Positions 8,468-17,481 are shown, counted from the stretch's first letter. The stretch is 64,000 bases of DNA from Prauserella rugosa (GCF_000719975.1 NZ_JOIJ01000001.1:472093-536092), one strand, 5' to 3'. Made by a program: numbers and translations. The notes: generated by a model from the letters alone, not told the origin.

Positions 8468-9628
8468 ATGACCCTGCGCAGACTCCTCAGTGGTGACACG
8501 CCCACCCTGCTCGCGTTGTTCGTGGGTGGATGGCTGATCAGTGCGTTCTATCGCATCGAGTGGTGGCGGGGAGTGCTCGGCGCGGGCGAGGGCAGTCCCG
8601 CGCCGGTGGTGGTGTTCGTCGGCGTGACGGCGGTCGCCGTGTGGTCGTCACTGATGCGGCGGCGATTCCTGTGGGCCGAACCTGCGGCGTTGACGTGGCG
8701 GGATTTCATCCGCGCCCACGACCGCGTGCACGCCATCAGCGGCCGCGTGTGGTTCGGATGGTTGGCCCGGCTCGCCGGGTTGGCCTACCTCGGGGCTTTC
8801 GTGGGCGCCGTGTGGCGGGTTCCGGAGTGGTCGTGGGCGGTGATGGCCTGCGTCGTCGCCGTGGGTGGGCTGGTCGCGTTGCCGCTCGCGGCGGGCGTCG
8901 GCGTGCCGTGGCGACTGCCCGTCGCGGCACGGGCCACGCGCGAACGTCTCGTCGACGGCTGGCGCGAACGCGTGGTGCGCACCGTCGGCGTGACGTTCCT
9001 CGACCCCGGCATGGTGATGCCACCGGGAAGAGCGGTGCGCATGCGGGTGCGCTCGGCGCGGTCGTTCGTGGTGGCGGGCGTGCTCGCCCGCGCGCGGTAC
9101 CTGCCCGCGGCGGCGATACTCGCGGTGGTCGCCGCGGCGATGCGGCCGGTGCTGCCCGCCGTGCCGGACGCCGCGCTCGTGGGCGTGTGCGCCTACGCGG
9201 CGCTGGTGCCGTTCGGCGGTGGTGCGGGATGGCTGTGGCGGTCGCCGGGACTGCGCCGGTGGTTGCACGAGCGCGACGTCGTGTTGCGGGCCTGGAACCT
9301 CGCCGCGGTGGCGATGCTCGCCGCGGTGTGGGGAGCAATGCTGGCGGTCGCCGGCCTCGTCGTCGGTGGCGTGGTCCCGATGACGGTCTGGCCGGTGCTG
9401 GCCGTCGTCGTGGCGTCCGTGGTCCGGACCGCGACCCGGCCGCCGGTCGACTACTCCACCCCGGCCGCGACCGACACACCGTTCGGACAGGCGCCGGTGC
9501 ACCTCGTCGGACAGCTGCTCCGCGGTCCGGACCTCGTGCTCATCGGCGTCCTCGCCGCGCTCGCCCTCCCCACGGCCGCCACCGCCTGCGTCGCGGTGGC
9601 GCTGGCCGCGTGGTCGGTGCTGCGGTGA
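8468..9628 (+). CDS. Multi-spanning membrane protein, partner of ABC ATPase
   Basis: 386 residues with about nine or ten hydrophobic segments rich in Ala/Val/Trp, starting LLALFVGGWLISAFYRI, and Arg-rich cytoplasmic loops (ERLVDGWRERVVRTVGV; RMRVRSARSF). Position directly after the ATPase makes it the likely permease subunit. It resembles the uncharacterised actinobacterial DUF6297-type membrane proteins found next to ABC ATPases, but I am not certain of that family. It ends 10 bp before the convergent Nramp-like gene with no hairpin in between. Confidence 0.7.
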   Translation: MTLRRLLSGDTPTLLALFVGGWLISAFYRIEWWRGVLGAGEGSPAPVVVFVGVTAVAVWSSLMRRRFLWAEPAALTWRDFIRAHDRVHAISGRVWFGWLARLAGLAYLGAFVGAVWRVPEWSWAVMACVVAVGGLVALPLAAGVGVPWRLPVAARATRERLVDGWRERVVRTVGVTFLDPGMVMPPGRAVRMRVRSARSFVVAGVLARARYLPAAAILAVVAAAMRPVLPAVPDAALVGVCAYAALVPFGGGAGWLWRSPGLRRWLHERDVVLRAWNLAAVAMLAAVWGAMLAVAGLVVGGVVPMTVWPVLAVVVASVVRTATRPPVDYSTPAATDTPFGQAPVHLVGQLLRGPDLVLIGVLAALALPTAATACVAVALAAWSVLR

Positions 9629-9638
9629 GGCTGTCCGA

Positions 9639-10937
9639 TCAGAACAGGCCGATGATCTGGTCCACGGCCAGGTAGGCGAACAACACCAGGCAGATCGTCA
9701 GCAGCGTGTTCGACACCCAGCCCGAACGGCCCTCCCTGCCGACTCGGCCGGAGTTCAGCAACACCAGCAGGGTGCCGGCGAGGAACGGCATGAACAGCGC
9801 GCCGAGCACGCCGTAGGTCACGGTCAGCTGGAACGGCTGGTCCAGGAACAGCAGTGCCATCGGCGGGAACGTCAGCCACACCAGGTAGCCGCGGAAGACC
9901 GGACTTCCGATGCCGGCGCGGTGGTCGTAGTCGTCGAGCGAGTCGCCCTCGCTCGCCACGTACCGCGGCAGCCGCCAGGTCCGCCACCAGTCCGCGAACA
10001 GCAGGCTGACGCCGTTCCACACGCCGATGAGCGAGCTGAACGACACCGCGAAGAACCCGACCAGGAACGGGATCCGTGCCCACTGGCCGTAATCCTGCGC
10101 GAGGGTGTCGCCGAGCACGAGCAGACCCTCGTCACCGTCGACGACGTTGTGTCCCATGAGGATCTCGGCACCGACGACGAGCATCGCAAGCACGAAGATC
10201 CCGGTGGTGATGTAGCCGGCCAGGTTGTCGAGGCGCATCATCGACAGCCAGCGCGAGGATCGCCAGCCCTTCGCCAGCGTCCAGTAGCCGTACGAGGCCA
10301 TGGTGATCGTCCCGCCGACACCGCCGATCAACCCGAGCACGTAGACGAACGAGCCGTCGGGCAGCCGCGGCACGAAGCCCTCCGCGGTTGCGACGAGGTT
10401 CGGCGTCACCAGGACCGCCGTGCCGACGACGGTGATGAACATGACGCCGACCAGCGCCGTCATGATCTTCTCGATCACGGGGTAGCGGCCGAACCACACG
10501 AGCACGAAGCCGAGAACGCCGGAGATCATGCCCCAGTAGCGCACGTCGAGCCACGGGAACAGCGCGTTGAGCGGCAGTCCGCTGGCCGACATCGCGGTCG
10601 CGCCGTAGACGAAGCCCCACACCACGGCGTAGGCGCCGAAGTAGACGAGCACCCAGCGCCCGAGCACGCGCCAGCCGGACAGCATCGTGCGGCCCGAGGT
10701 CAGATGCCAGCGTCCGACGGCCTCACCGAGCGCGATCTTGAAGATCGTCCCGACGATCACCGCCCACAGCAGCGTGTAGCCGTAGCGGGAGCCGGCCACC
10801 ATCGTGGCGACGAGGTCACCTGCGCCGACACCCGTCGCCGCGGCCATGATGCCGGGGCCGATCTGGCGCAGTTTCGCCTTCCACCCGACGGGGACTTCCG
10901 GTTCGACGACGTCGGCATGATCGGAATCGCGGGACAT
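9639..10937 (-). CDS. Nramp-family metal transporter with non-canonical metal site
   Basis: 432 residues from the ATG at 10937 (a TTG at 10946 is less likely), with about eleven membrane helices. The start GPGIMAAATGVGAGDLVATM aligns with Nramp TM1, but the canonical Asp-Pro-Gly-Asn is replaced by Gly-Ala-Gly-Asp. In TM6 the usual Met-Pro-His is replaced by a Met-Ala-Ser-Tyr stretch (TMASYGYWTLAKGW). Classical Mn/Fe Nramp carriers need these residues, so this copy probably carries a different ion, perhaps Mg as proposed for Nramp-related carriers, or has a changed coupling mechanism. Single gene, convergent with the ABC pair; no MntR-like gene nearby. Confidence 0.85.
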   Translation of the reverse strand: MSRDSDHADVVEPEVPVGWKAKLRQIGPGIMAAATGVGAGDLVATMVAGSRYGYTLLWAVIVGTIFKIALGEAVGRWHLTSGRTMLSGWRVLGRWVLVYFGAYAVVWGFVYGATAMSASGLPLNALFPWLDVRYWGMISGVLGFVLVWFGRYPVIEKIMTALVGVMFITVVGTAVLVTPNLVATAEGFVPRLPDGSFVYVLGLIGGVGGTITMASYGYWTLAKGWRSSRWLSMMRLDNLAGYITTGIFVLAMLVVGAEILMGHNVVDGDEGLLVLGDTLAQDYGQWARIPFLVGFFAVSFSSLIGVWNGVSLLFADWWRTWRLPRYVASEGDSLDDYDHRAGIGSPVFRGYLVWLTFPPMALLFLDQPFQLTVTYGVLGALFMPFLAGTLLVLLNSGRVGREGRSGWVSNTLLTICLVLFAYLAVDQIIGLF

Positions 10938-10993
10938 GCGGAGCAATGTAAAGGACCGCGCCCGCCGAGGACAGAGGGGAAGGCGAGTCCGTG

Positions 10994-11284
10994 TCAGCCA
11001 GCCGCCAGGTGCGAGCCCGACGGCGTCGCCGGCCGCTCATCCTGGCCGCCGAGCGCGTCCCTCAACCGCTCGAGAGGCAGGTCGACCGCGTCGGCGATGG
11101 CGAGCACCGTGAAGAACGCCGGTGTCGGAATCCGGCCGGTCTCGATCTTGCGGAGGGTTTCCACCGAGATACCGGCCTCGGAGGCGACGTCGACCATGCT
11201 GCGTTCGCAACGTGCCGCGCGGAGGACGGACCCCAGCAGCTCACCCCGCTCGCGCTCGGCTTCACTCAACGGCACTCGCACCAC
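10994..11284 (-). CDS. XRE-family transcriptional regulator, small
   Basis: About 96 residues from the GTG at 11284. The helix-turn-helix runs LGSVLRAARCERSMVDVASEAGISVETLRKIE split over residues roughly 15-50, with the typical IETGRIPTP boundary, followed by AFFTVLAIADAVDLPLERL. There is no additional effector domain. I prefer 11284 over the longer frame from 11434 because the extra N-terminal part lies over the DnaA-box-like segment and has no protein character; an AT-rich TATTAGTAT sits just upstream, consistent with a leaderless transcript. It is divergent in reading from nothing close; the Nramp-like gene is just downstream and may be its target, which is only inference. Confidence 0.75.
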   Translation of the reverse strand: MVRVPLSEAERERGELLGSVLRAARCERSMVDVASEAGISVETLRKIETGRIPTPAFFTVLAIADAVDLPLERLRDALGGQDERPATPSGSHLAAG

Positions 11285-11392
11285 GGCACCAATACTAATA
11301 CCGATCTGTCCGCCGGGACAGCACGCAGCTGCAGGTGCGGACGCCCGCGTGGCATCCGCCGCGCCTGCTTGTGGGCACCTGTGCACCCATCC

Positions 11393-11413
11393 TGTGGATA
11401 ACTCTGTGGAAAA
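11393..11413. other. Pair of DnaA-box-like sites
   Basis: TGTGGATAA at 11393-11401 is the exact complement of the consensus TTATCCACA, and TGTGGAAAA follows at 11405-11413, 12 bp apart (just over one helix turn). The 11285-11567 gap has no gene and also holds two TGTG-rich stretches. No dnaA, dnaN or gyrase gene is near, so this is not oriC. Confidence 0.45.
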
Positions 11414-11500
11414 CCATGGAAAGGCTGTGTACAAGCTTGTGCACGCTTCGACGACAGCTGTGCATGACGCTGGCCGGGAACTGCTCCCGCCCGGAACGCC

Positions 11501-11538
11501 GAGGGGTCCGCCTCCCCGGATGGGAAGGCGGACCCCTC
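11501..11538. terminator. Hairpin terminator of the secreted hydrolase gene
   Basis: Arms 11501-11517 (GAGGGGTCCGCCTCCCC) and 11522-11538 pair over 17 bp with one mismatch and a 4-nt loop. It lies 30 bp beyond the stop of the minus-strand hydrolase gene. Confidence 0.75.
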
Positions 11539-11567
11539 AACGCATCGGTGTCTTTACTGCGTGCAGA

Positions 11568-13211
11568 TCAGCCGTTCGGTGTCGGCATGGGTGCGCCCGG
11601 GATGCTCTGGTCCTCGGGCACGACACCGTCGACGAGGTAGTCCTCCACGACCTTGTCCACCTTCGGGTTGTCCCCGGCGTAGATGCCGTGGTCGCCCTCA
11701 TCGGTCACGGTGATCATCCGCGAGCCCTCGAACCTGGCGTGGGCGCGGCGGGCACCTTCGATCGGCGTCGCCGGGTCGTTCTCGGACTGCACGATCAGGG
11801 TCGGCGGCACGCCCTCACCGTCCATCTCGGGAAGCTCGATCGGCTTGCCCTTCCAGAAGATGCACGGCTGGATGAGCCAACCCCATCCGAGCAGCGGCCA
11901 CTGCCTGCCCATCATCTCGGACTGCCAGGTCGCGGTCATCCGGTTGCCGTACCAGGGGCCCTCGTTGCAGGGAATCGTCCAGAAGCTGGCGTCGTAGGCG
12001 TCATCGGCCTGGTCGACACCGTTGTTGACGATCAGCGGCTGCGGGCCGAGTGCTTTGGTCTCGGAGATCAGCTTGCGCAGGTCGGCGAGGGCCTCGGTCG
12101 AGGCGGCCTTCGGTTCGCCGGTCAGTTCGCGCAGCGACACCAGGTACTCGGCGAGCGAGGGGAACGACGACTTGCTGTAGAGCATGCCCGCGATCGCCGA
12201 GTCCAGCTCGTTCGGGCCGACCTTCTCGCCGTCGAGTTCCACGGGCTCCTCGGCCAGAGCCGCGCGCACGTCCTCGTAGGTCTGGCGGGCCTCCTCGCCT
12301 GACTTGCCGAAGCCGTACTCCTCGTCGTACTTCGCCATCCACGGCAGGAAGTCGTCGCGCCAACGGCGTTCGAACCCGAGCGGCTGCCAGTCGAACGAGC
12401 GCTGCCACGTGGTGGTGAACTCGGTCGACGAGTCGAGCACGAACCGGCCGGTGTGCTCGGGGAACCGCTGCGCGTAGTGCGCACCCAGCCAGGTACCCGC
12501 CGAGTAGCCGACCCAGTTGATCTTGTCGCGCCCGAGCAGCGTGCGCAGCAGATCCATGTCGTGGGTGGTCTGGAACGTGTTGATCAGCGGTCCGAGCTCA
12601 CCGGACTTGACCTGGCAGGAGTCGGCCGCGTACTTCGTGGCGTCGAGGATCAGGTTGAGGTTCTCGCGGCTGCGGTCCCTCGGGTCGAGCGAGTCACCCG
12701 TGCCGATCGCACCGCCGCACGTGATGTTGGTGCTGCGGCCCGTCCCGCGCGGGTCGAATCCGATGACCTCCTGGTGCTGGCGGAGCCGGTCCTGTTCGGC
12801 CAGGCGCAGTGGGAAATCCCTGCCGGGGGCGCCCGGGCCGCCGGGGTTGGTCAGCACACTCGCGGTCGCATCGCCCTTCGCCTTCAACCTGCTGACGGCG
12901 ATCGTGATGTCCTCGCCGGAGTCGGCGTTGTTCCAGTCCTGGGGCGTCACGTAGGTGGCGCACTCCAGCGGATGCTCCTCGGGCTGCGGCGCGTCGAGCT
13001 CGTCGCCGGTGCACGGATGCCAGTTCAGGTCCTGGTCGGCGTACCGGTCGGGAATGTCGTGAGCGATCTCGGGCTGAGCCGTCGTCGCCTGGTGGGTCTC
13101 CCGCTGGCGCGGCGGTTCGGGATCCGCGGTCGCGGCAGGGGCGATCGTCGCGACCATGGCGCTCGCCAGTGCGCTCGCGACCACGGTGCGCCGCAGTGTC
13201 GTGTTGGTCAT
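11568..13211 (-). CDS. Secreted alpha/beta hydrolase, TAP/S33-type aminopeptidase
   Basis: 547 residues from the ATG at 13211. A signal peptide is clear: basic MTNTTLRR, hydrophobic core to about 30, then an Ala-x-Ala cleavage region (APAATA). The catalytic Ser is in GYSAGTWLG near residue 234, the Asp in SENDPATPIEGA near 478 and the His in DEGDHGIY near 506; the TAP-like C-terminal domain is complete. This is the layout of Streptomyces SlpD/SlpE and tripeptidyl aminopeptidases, which remove N-terminal peptides outside the cell. Single-gene unit with its own terminator. The upstream longer frame lacks signal character. Confidence 0.9.
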   Translation of the reverse strand: MTNTTLRRTVVASALASAMVATIAPAATADPEPPRQRETHQATTAQPEIAHDIPDRYADQDLNWHPCTGDELDAPQPEEHPLECATYVTPQDWNNADSGEDITIAVSRLKAKGDATASVLTNPGGPGAPGRDFPLRLAEQDRLRQHQEVIGFDPRGTGRSTNITCGGAIGTGDSLDPRDRSRENLNLILDATKYAADSCQVKSGELGPLINTFQTTHDMDLLRTLLGRDKINWVGYSAGTWLGAHYAQRFPEHTGRFVLDSSTEFTTTWQRSFDWQPLGFERRWRDDFLPWMAKYDEEYGFGKSGEEARQTYEDVRAALAEEPVELDGEKVGPNELDSAIAGMLYSKSSFPSLAEYLVSLRELTGEPKAASTEALADLRKLISETKALGPQPLIVNNGVDQADDAYDASFWTIPCNEGPWYGNRMTATWQSEMMGRQWPLLGWGWLIQPCIFWKGKPIELPEMDGEGVPPTLIVQSENDPATPIEGARRAHARFEGSRMITVTDEGDHGIYAGDNPKVDKVVEDYLVDGVVPEDQSIPGAPMPTPNG

Positions 13212-13316
13212 GAATCCCTCAATCTCGAAATGATCGAGGTCATTCAAGCTGCCGCACGCGGTGGTATCAACCGGTCGGAAGTCGCGTCCTTCCGAGGGTT
13301 GACAACGGCCAGTGTC

Positions 13317-14222
13317 CTAATTGGGCGAACCGGACGGGTCGCCGTCGCGGGCGGAACCCGAGGTCGGGCAGCGGAACTCGGCGTAGCAGGTGATGTTCGT
13401 GAAGCCGTTTCGCCAGTTGGCCTCGTCCGGCCAGCGCCACGAAGGTGCCACGTCGCGACGCTTGTCGCCGACGTGTTCGGTCACTTTCGCGCCACAGCTC
13501 GCTCGCGCCTTGTCGTCGAACTCGCGTGCCGACGGCGGCCGGTCGTCCGGCGAGCCCGCGCCCACGACGCCGACGGCCTCGGCGACGTGCGGCTCATCGC
13601 ACGGGACGGGGGTGGGCAGTGCGTCGGAAGGGCGGGTCGTCGAACAGAGGCGGTAGGCGTCGAAGTCGTCGGCCAGCGCGTTGCGGACCGAACCGCTGCG
13701 GGTCTGTGCCTGCCCGTCGCCGTCGAGTTCGGCCACGCCGCAGCGGTACCAGCGATTGCCTGTCTTCCAGTCGTCGGCGTCGGCCCACACGAGCCATGCG
13801 CCGAGCCTCGAGGCGTCGTAGGCCCCGCTGCCCAGGTACTCGGCGGCCGCCTGCCTGCACTGGGGGAAGACGGTGCGGAACACGGTGGCGCGGTCGGGCG
13901 GGGTGTCGGTGAGTGTCGAGCCGAGGTCGCCGCCGAACGTGCCCTCCTTGGTGATCTCGACCGTGTGCGGCTCGGAGCACTCGACCGGCCCGGGGCTTCC
14001 GCCATCCAGGCACTCCCCCTCACCTGCGACGACCGTCCTGGCCGCCTGGTTCGAGGAGGGTGTGCGGGGCACGTCGTCGAGCACGGGAGGGTCGGCGGGC
14101 ATCTCGGTGGCCCGCACGCGGTCGGGTTCGGCCAACCCGGTGGTGGCGTCGGCGCATCCGGCCAGAGTGAGGGCGGCCGCGAGCGCGGACACGGCCAGTG
14201 CGATACGCCCGGTGCTCGACAC
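13317..14222 (-). CDS. Septum-formation-family lipoprotein
   Basis: 301 residues. N-terminal signal with lipobox LAGC (acylated Cys near residue 23). Two related modules are seen, each with a Cys-x-x-x-His pattern (ECSEPHTVEI and PCDEPHVAEAVG) plus further conserved Cys residues that probably form disulfides outside the membrane; this matches the Septum_form domain known from actinobacteria. The GTG start at 14222 is at the end of the signal; the gene lies 105 bp downstream of the hydrolase promoter region on the same strand. Exact role is not established; the family name comes from a link to septation. Confidence 0.75.
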   Translation of the reverse strand: MSSTGRIALAVSALAAALTLAGCADATTGLAEPDRVRATEMPADPPVLDDVPRTPSSNQAARTVVAGEGECLDGGSPGPVECSEPHTVEITKEGTFGGDLGSTLTDTPPDRATVFRTVFPQCRQAAAEYLGSGAYDASRLGAWLVWADADDWKTGNRWYRCGVAELDGDGQAQTRSGSVRNALADDFDAYRLCSTTRPSDALPTPVPCDEPHVAEAVGVVGAGSPDDRPPSAREFDDKARASCGAKVTEHVGDKRRDVAPSWRWPDEANWRNGFTNITCYAEFRCPTSGSARDGDPSGSPN

Positions 14223-14529
14223 GAAGTCACTCTATCGAGTGAGTCGGCGGGCTGGACAGACGTGGTCCGCACGGCCGGTGTCGATCTCCGGTGGCGGCTC
14301 GATCGGGTGTGATCGTCGATCATCGCAAGATCGACAGTGGGCCGTCCACTATGTCCACTCGCGACGCGGCGCGTCCGAATTCTCCGCTCGGTGTCGGAGA
14401 AACCCCAGGTCCAGACATATGGAAACCCCGCGATGCTGCCAGGTCGGGGGTCCGCCAGCATCGCGGGGTCATGAGGCATATCGCCGCCCATAGCGACGGC
14501 GTTACACCTGAATCCCAGTGTAATTCAGC

Positions 14530-14691
14530 TCACACGCGCGCCTTGGATTTCTGGTAACCGTGTTTCTGGGCGATGGTGATCAGCTCGTCGCGCACGGTCG
14601 TCGCGGCGGCGGTGTCGATCGCCTTGCTGACGGCGCGGCGGGTGCGGGAGTGGGCTCGACGGACGCGGAGGCGGGCGGCGAGATTCGACAT
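14530..14691 (-). CDS. Small basic protein of 53 residues, hypothetical
   Basis: Too short for routine ORF calling. ATG at 14691 with a GGAG ribosome site about 12 bp upstream; stop at 14530. The product starts MSNLAARLRVRRAHSRTRR, is Arg-rich in the first 20 residues, then forms an amphipathic helix (AVSKAIDTAAATTVRDELI) and ends IAQKHGYQKSKARV. Codon third positions are strongly GC as in neighbours. I believe similar tiny proteins occur in related genera, but cannot verify that. Function unknown; the basic head could bind nucleic acid or ribosome. Confidence 0.6.
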   Translation of the reverse strand: MSNLAARLRVRRAHSRTRRAVSKAIDTAAATTVRDELITIAQKHGYQKSKARV

Positions 14692-15084
14692 CTGGGGTGT
14701 GGCATCTCCTTCAAGAACCTATCGACTTTTTCCCCTACGTCCCTTATTATCCACGGCCTTCGAGTGCCTCGCCACTGATTATTCGGTGAGCTGCCTTACT
14801 TCCCGAACGATCAACGGCGCGCGTTACAGATCTAGCGTGGTCCATCCGTATGAACCTCGACGCTAGCTCTGTCTACCGATTTCTAGCCGTGTACGTAGAA
14901 ACCCGAATACGACGATAGTGACGGCGATCCGGCGGGTCGAGCCGCGTGGAATGCGAGGCGATCGGAGCGCGAGGATCGGAGTGCAAGGCGCAGCCGGGCA
15001 GGAACGAGTGCCGGGCAGGGTGGAGTGTCGGCGGCCGTCTGCGCCGCCTGTCTCGGTGAGCCGCCTGTTTCCGTGAGCCGCCGG
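14692..15084. other. Intergenic stretch with CTAG-bearing inverted repeats
   Basis: No gene seen. It holds CTAGCG (14832-14837) facing CGCTAG (14861-14866), and TTTCTA (14880-14885) facing TAGAAA (14896-14901). The second motif is repeated in altered form ahead of the AAA ATPase gene at 16295-16313. The rest is low in features and GC-poorer than its surroundings near 14740-14910. Confidence 0.4.
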
Positions 15085-16278
15085 TCAGTCGGCGCGCGTG
15101 AGCAGGTAGTTGCCGAAGTGCGGCACCGTGAACGCGATGTGCCCGCGTTCGGCCGAGTAGACGAGACCCTTCTTCATGAGGCTGTCGCGAGCAGGGGACA
15201 ACGATGACGGCTTGCGGCCGAGGTAGACGGCGATGTCCGAGGTCACGGCGCTCTCGTCCTTGCCGTGGGTCAGTTCGGCCATCGCGCGCAGGTACTCGCG
15301 TTCGGCAGGGGTCGCGCGCTCGTACCGCGAGCCGAAGAATCCGACGGCGAGTTCGGTCTCCGCTTCGGGGGCGGCGACCCGGACGTCCTCCTCGGTGATC
15401 GGGTTCGAAGGGGCGGCGTCCCATGCGGCCTTGCCGTAGGCCTGGATGAAGTACGGGTAGCCGCCGGAGGCGGTGTACAGGGCATCGAGGGCGGCTGGTG
15501 CGATCTCGGCGTCCTCGCGCTCGACGGGTGCGAGCACGGCCCGGTCGGCGTCCTCCCTGCTCAGCCTGTCGATCCGCGCGTAGCGGAACAGGCGTTCCGA
15601 GTACGACTTCGACGCCGACAACACGGCGGGCACGTGCGGCAGGCCCGCGCCGACGACCACGAGCGGTGCGCCGGACTGCGACAGTTCGTGGCACGCGGCG
15701 CACAGGGCGGAGACGTCCTCGGCGGTCAGGTCCTGGATCTCGTCGATGAGCAGCGCGACGCCCGTGCCCACGTCCGTCGCCAGCTCGGCGACCTCGGTGA
15801 ACAGTTCGACCAGGTCGATCTCGATGTCGCCGGAGTCCGCGCGGCCCTGTGCGGGTGGTACGTCAATGCCGGGTTGCCACCGGTCGCGCATCTTGGCGTC
15901 GGGTTTGTTGGCCTTCAGCGCGAACGCCTTCAGAACGGCCAGTACCTCGTCGACGCGATCGGGTGCGCGGTGGCGCACGGCGAGGTCGCGGACGGCGCGG
16001 TGGAGGGCCGCGGACAACGGCCTGCGCAGCTCGGCGTCCGGGCGTGCCTCGACCTTGCCCGCTCCCCAGCGCCGCCGGATCGCCATCGACCGCAGTTCGC
16101 CGAGCAGGACGGTCTTGCCCACGCCGCGCAGGCCGGTGAGCATCAGGCTCCGTTCCGGACGCCCGCGCGCGACGCGTTCGAGGACGACGTCGAAGGCGTC
16201 GAGCTCGCGTTCGCGCCCTGCGAGCTCGGGCGGGCGTTGACCGGCTCCGGGGGCGAACGGGTTCCGCACGGGATCCAT
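15085..16278 (-). CDS. AAA ATPase, Orc/Cdc6-like, with C-terminal winged helix
   Basis: 397 residues. Walker A LTGLRGVGKTVLLGEL near residue 45, Walker B VALLIDEIQDL near 170, sensor-type region PLVVVGAGLPHVPA, then a winged-helix-like tail (TSDIAVYLGRKPSSLSPARD). The order matches the large COG1672-type family of archaeal and bacterial ATPases that resemble Orc1/Cdc6 and STAND proteins. There is no N-terminal sensor domain and no toxin or transposase next to it. ATG start at 16278. Biological role unknown; it stands alone, divergent from the phosphodiesterase gene. Confidence 0.8.
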   Translation of the reverse strand: MDPVRNPFAPGAGQRPPELAGRERELDAFDVVLERVARGRPERSLMLTGLRGVGKTVLLGELRSMAIRRRWGAGKVEARPDAELRRPLSAALHRAVRDLAVRHRAPDRVDEVLAVLKAFALKANKPDAKMRDRWQPGIDVPPAQGRADSGDIEIDLVELFTEVAELATDVGTGVALLIDEIQDLTAEDVSALCAACHELSQSGAPLVVVGAGLPHVPAVLSASKSYSERLFRYARIDRLSREDADRAVLAPVEREDAEIAPAALDALYTASGGYPYFIQAYGKAAWDAAPSNPITEEDVRVAAPEAETELAVGFFGSRYERATPAEREYLRAMAELTHGKDESAVTSDIAVYLGRKPSSLSPARDSLMKKGLVYSAERGHIAFTVPHFGNYLLTRAD

Positions 16279-16413
16279 GGGCTAGCACGGTATTGGTTTC
16301 TCTAGCCGAAACCCGATATTGCCCGAGAAACAGCTACGCGCGTGTCGCTGTGCGTGCTGCCAGGTACATCTGTGGCTCACCTGGTTGTCACCTGCGAGTG
16401 CGACTGTCCGCGG

Positions 16414-17481
16414 GTGAAGACCACGCAGCGTATGGCAGCCCTCGTGGCGAGCCTTGTGACCGTCATCGGGGTCGGCGTACCGGCCGCGGCCGCCGACCCG
16501 GCCCCCGGCAAGCCCGGCCGGCCGCACTTCGACATCCAGGCGCATCGAGGAGGCATCGGCCTCACCGTCGAGGGCACGCTCAAGGCCTTCGAACGTGCCC
16601 TCGAGCTGGGTGTCACGACACTCGAACTCGACGTGCAGATCACTCGTGACGGCCGCGAGGTGATCACGCACGACCGGCAGATCGACCCCGACAAGTGTCT
16701 GGACACCGAGCCGGTCACGCCCGGCGACCCGCAGTTCCCTTACGCGGGCAAGTACGTCAAGGATCTGACGTTCGACCAGGTCCGCACCCTCGACTGCGGT
16801 TCCCAGCAGGACCCGCGTCATCCGGACCAGGAGCTCTCCCCCGGCGCCCGCATGCCGACGTTGGCGGAGCTGTTCGCACTCGTCCGCGAGCACCGGGCGT
16901 TCGGCGTGCGGTTCAACATCGAGACGAAGGTCGAGGCCGCGGCTCCGGAGGAGACCGCGCCGCGCGAGCAGTTCGTCGAGCGGGTCGCCTCCGAGGTCGA
17001 ACGGTCCGGGTTCGCGCGCAACGTGACGATCCAGAGCTTCGACTGGGGCTCGCTGATGGCGATGTCCGAACGGATGCCGAAGCTTCCGCTGGTGGCGTTG
17101 ACCGAGCCGAACTTCCTCGAGGTCGGCGAGCCGGGCGCCTCGCCGTGGCTCGGTGGACTGGACATCGACGACTTCGACGGCAGTCCCGTGCGTGCGGCCG
17201 CCTCCTTCGGGGCCAGCGCACTGTCCCCTGTGCACGGTGAACCTCAGGACGGGCAGGTCGGCGACCCCGACTACGTGCCGTTCACCACGAAGGAGATGGT
17301 CGACGAGGCCCACGCCCACGGCATGGCCGTCATCCCGTGGACGATCAACGACAAGCCGACCATGCGCAAACTGATCGACGACGGAGTCGACGGGTTGATC
17401 ACCGACTATCCGAACCGGTTGCGCGAGGTGGCCGCCGAGTACGGTTTCAAGCTTCCGAAACCGGTGCGGCCTGCACGCTGA
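16414..17481 (+). CDS. Secreted glycerophosphodiester phosphodiesterase
   Basis: Cleaves glycerophosphodiesters to glycerol-3-phosphate and an alcohol. About 355 residues from the GTG at 16414; the signal peptide reads VKTTQRMAALVASLVTVIG then VPAAAADP, so export is likely. GDPD barrel motifs are complete: QAHRGGIG (catalytic His-Arg), TTLELDVQITRDG (Glu, Asp metal ligands), VITHD (second catalytic His), and a C-terminal PWTINDKPTMRKLIDDGVDG with ITDYPNRL. A long insert after the first HD holds Cys pairs (KCLDTEP, LDCGSQQD) as in secreted actinobacterial forms. ATG 16432 is an alternative start but shortens the basic end of the signal. Confidence 0.88.
   Translation: MKTTQRMAALVASLVTVIGVGVPAAAADPAPGKPGRPHFDIQAHRGGIGLTVEGTLKAFERALELGVTTLELDVQITRDGREVITHDRQIDPDKCLDTEPVTPGDPQFPYAGKYVKDLTFDQVRTLDCGSQQDPRHPDQELSPGARMPTLAELFALVREHRAFGVRFNIETKVEAAAPEETAPREQFVERVASEVERSGFARNVTIQSFDWGSLMAMSERMPKLPLVALTEPNFLEVGEPGASPWLGGLDIDDFDGSPVRAAASFGASALSPVHGEPQDGQVGDPDYVPFTTKEMVDEAHAHGMAVIPWTINDKPTMRKLIDDGVDGLITDYPNRLREVAAEYGFKLPKPVRPAR

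Noticed and set aside
11393..11413. A chromosomal replication origin
   Set aside because: Only two boxes and no dnaA, dnaN, gyrB or AT-rich unwinding region.
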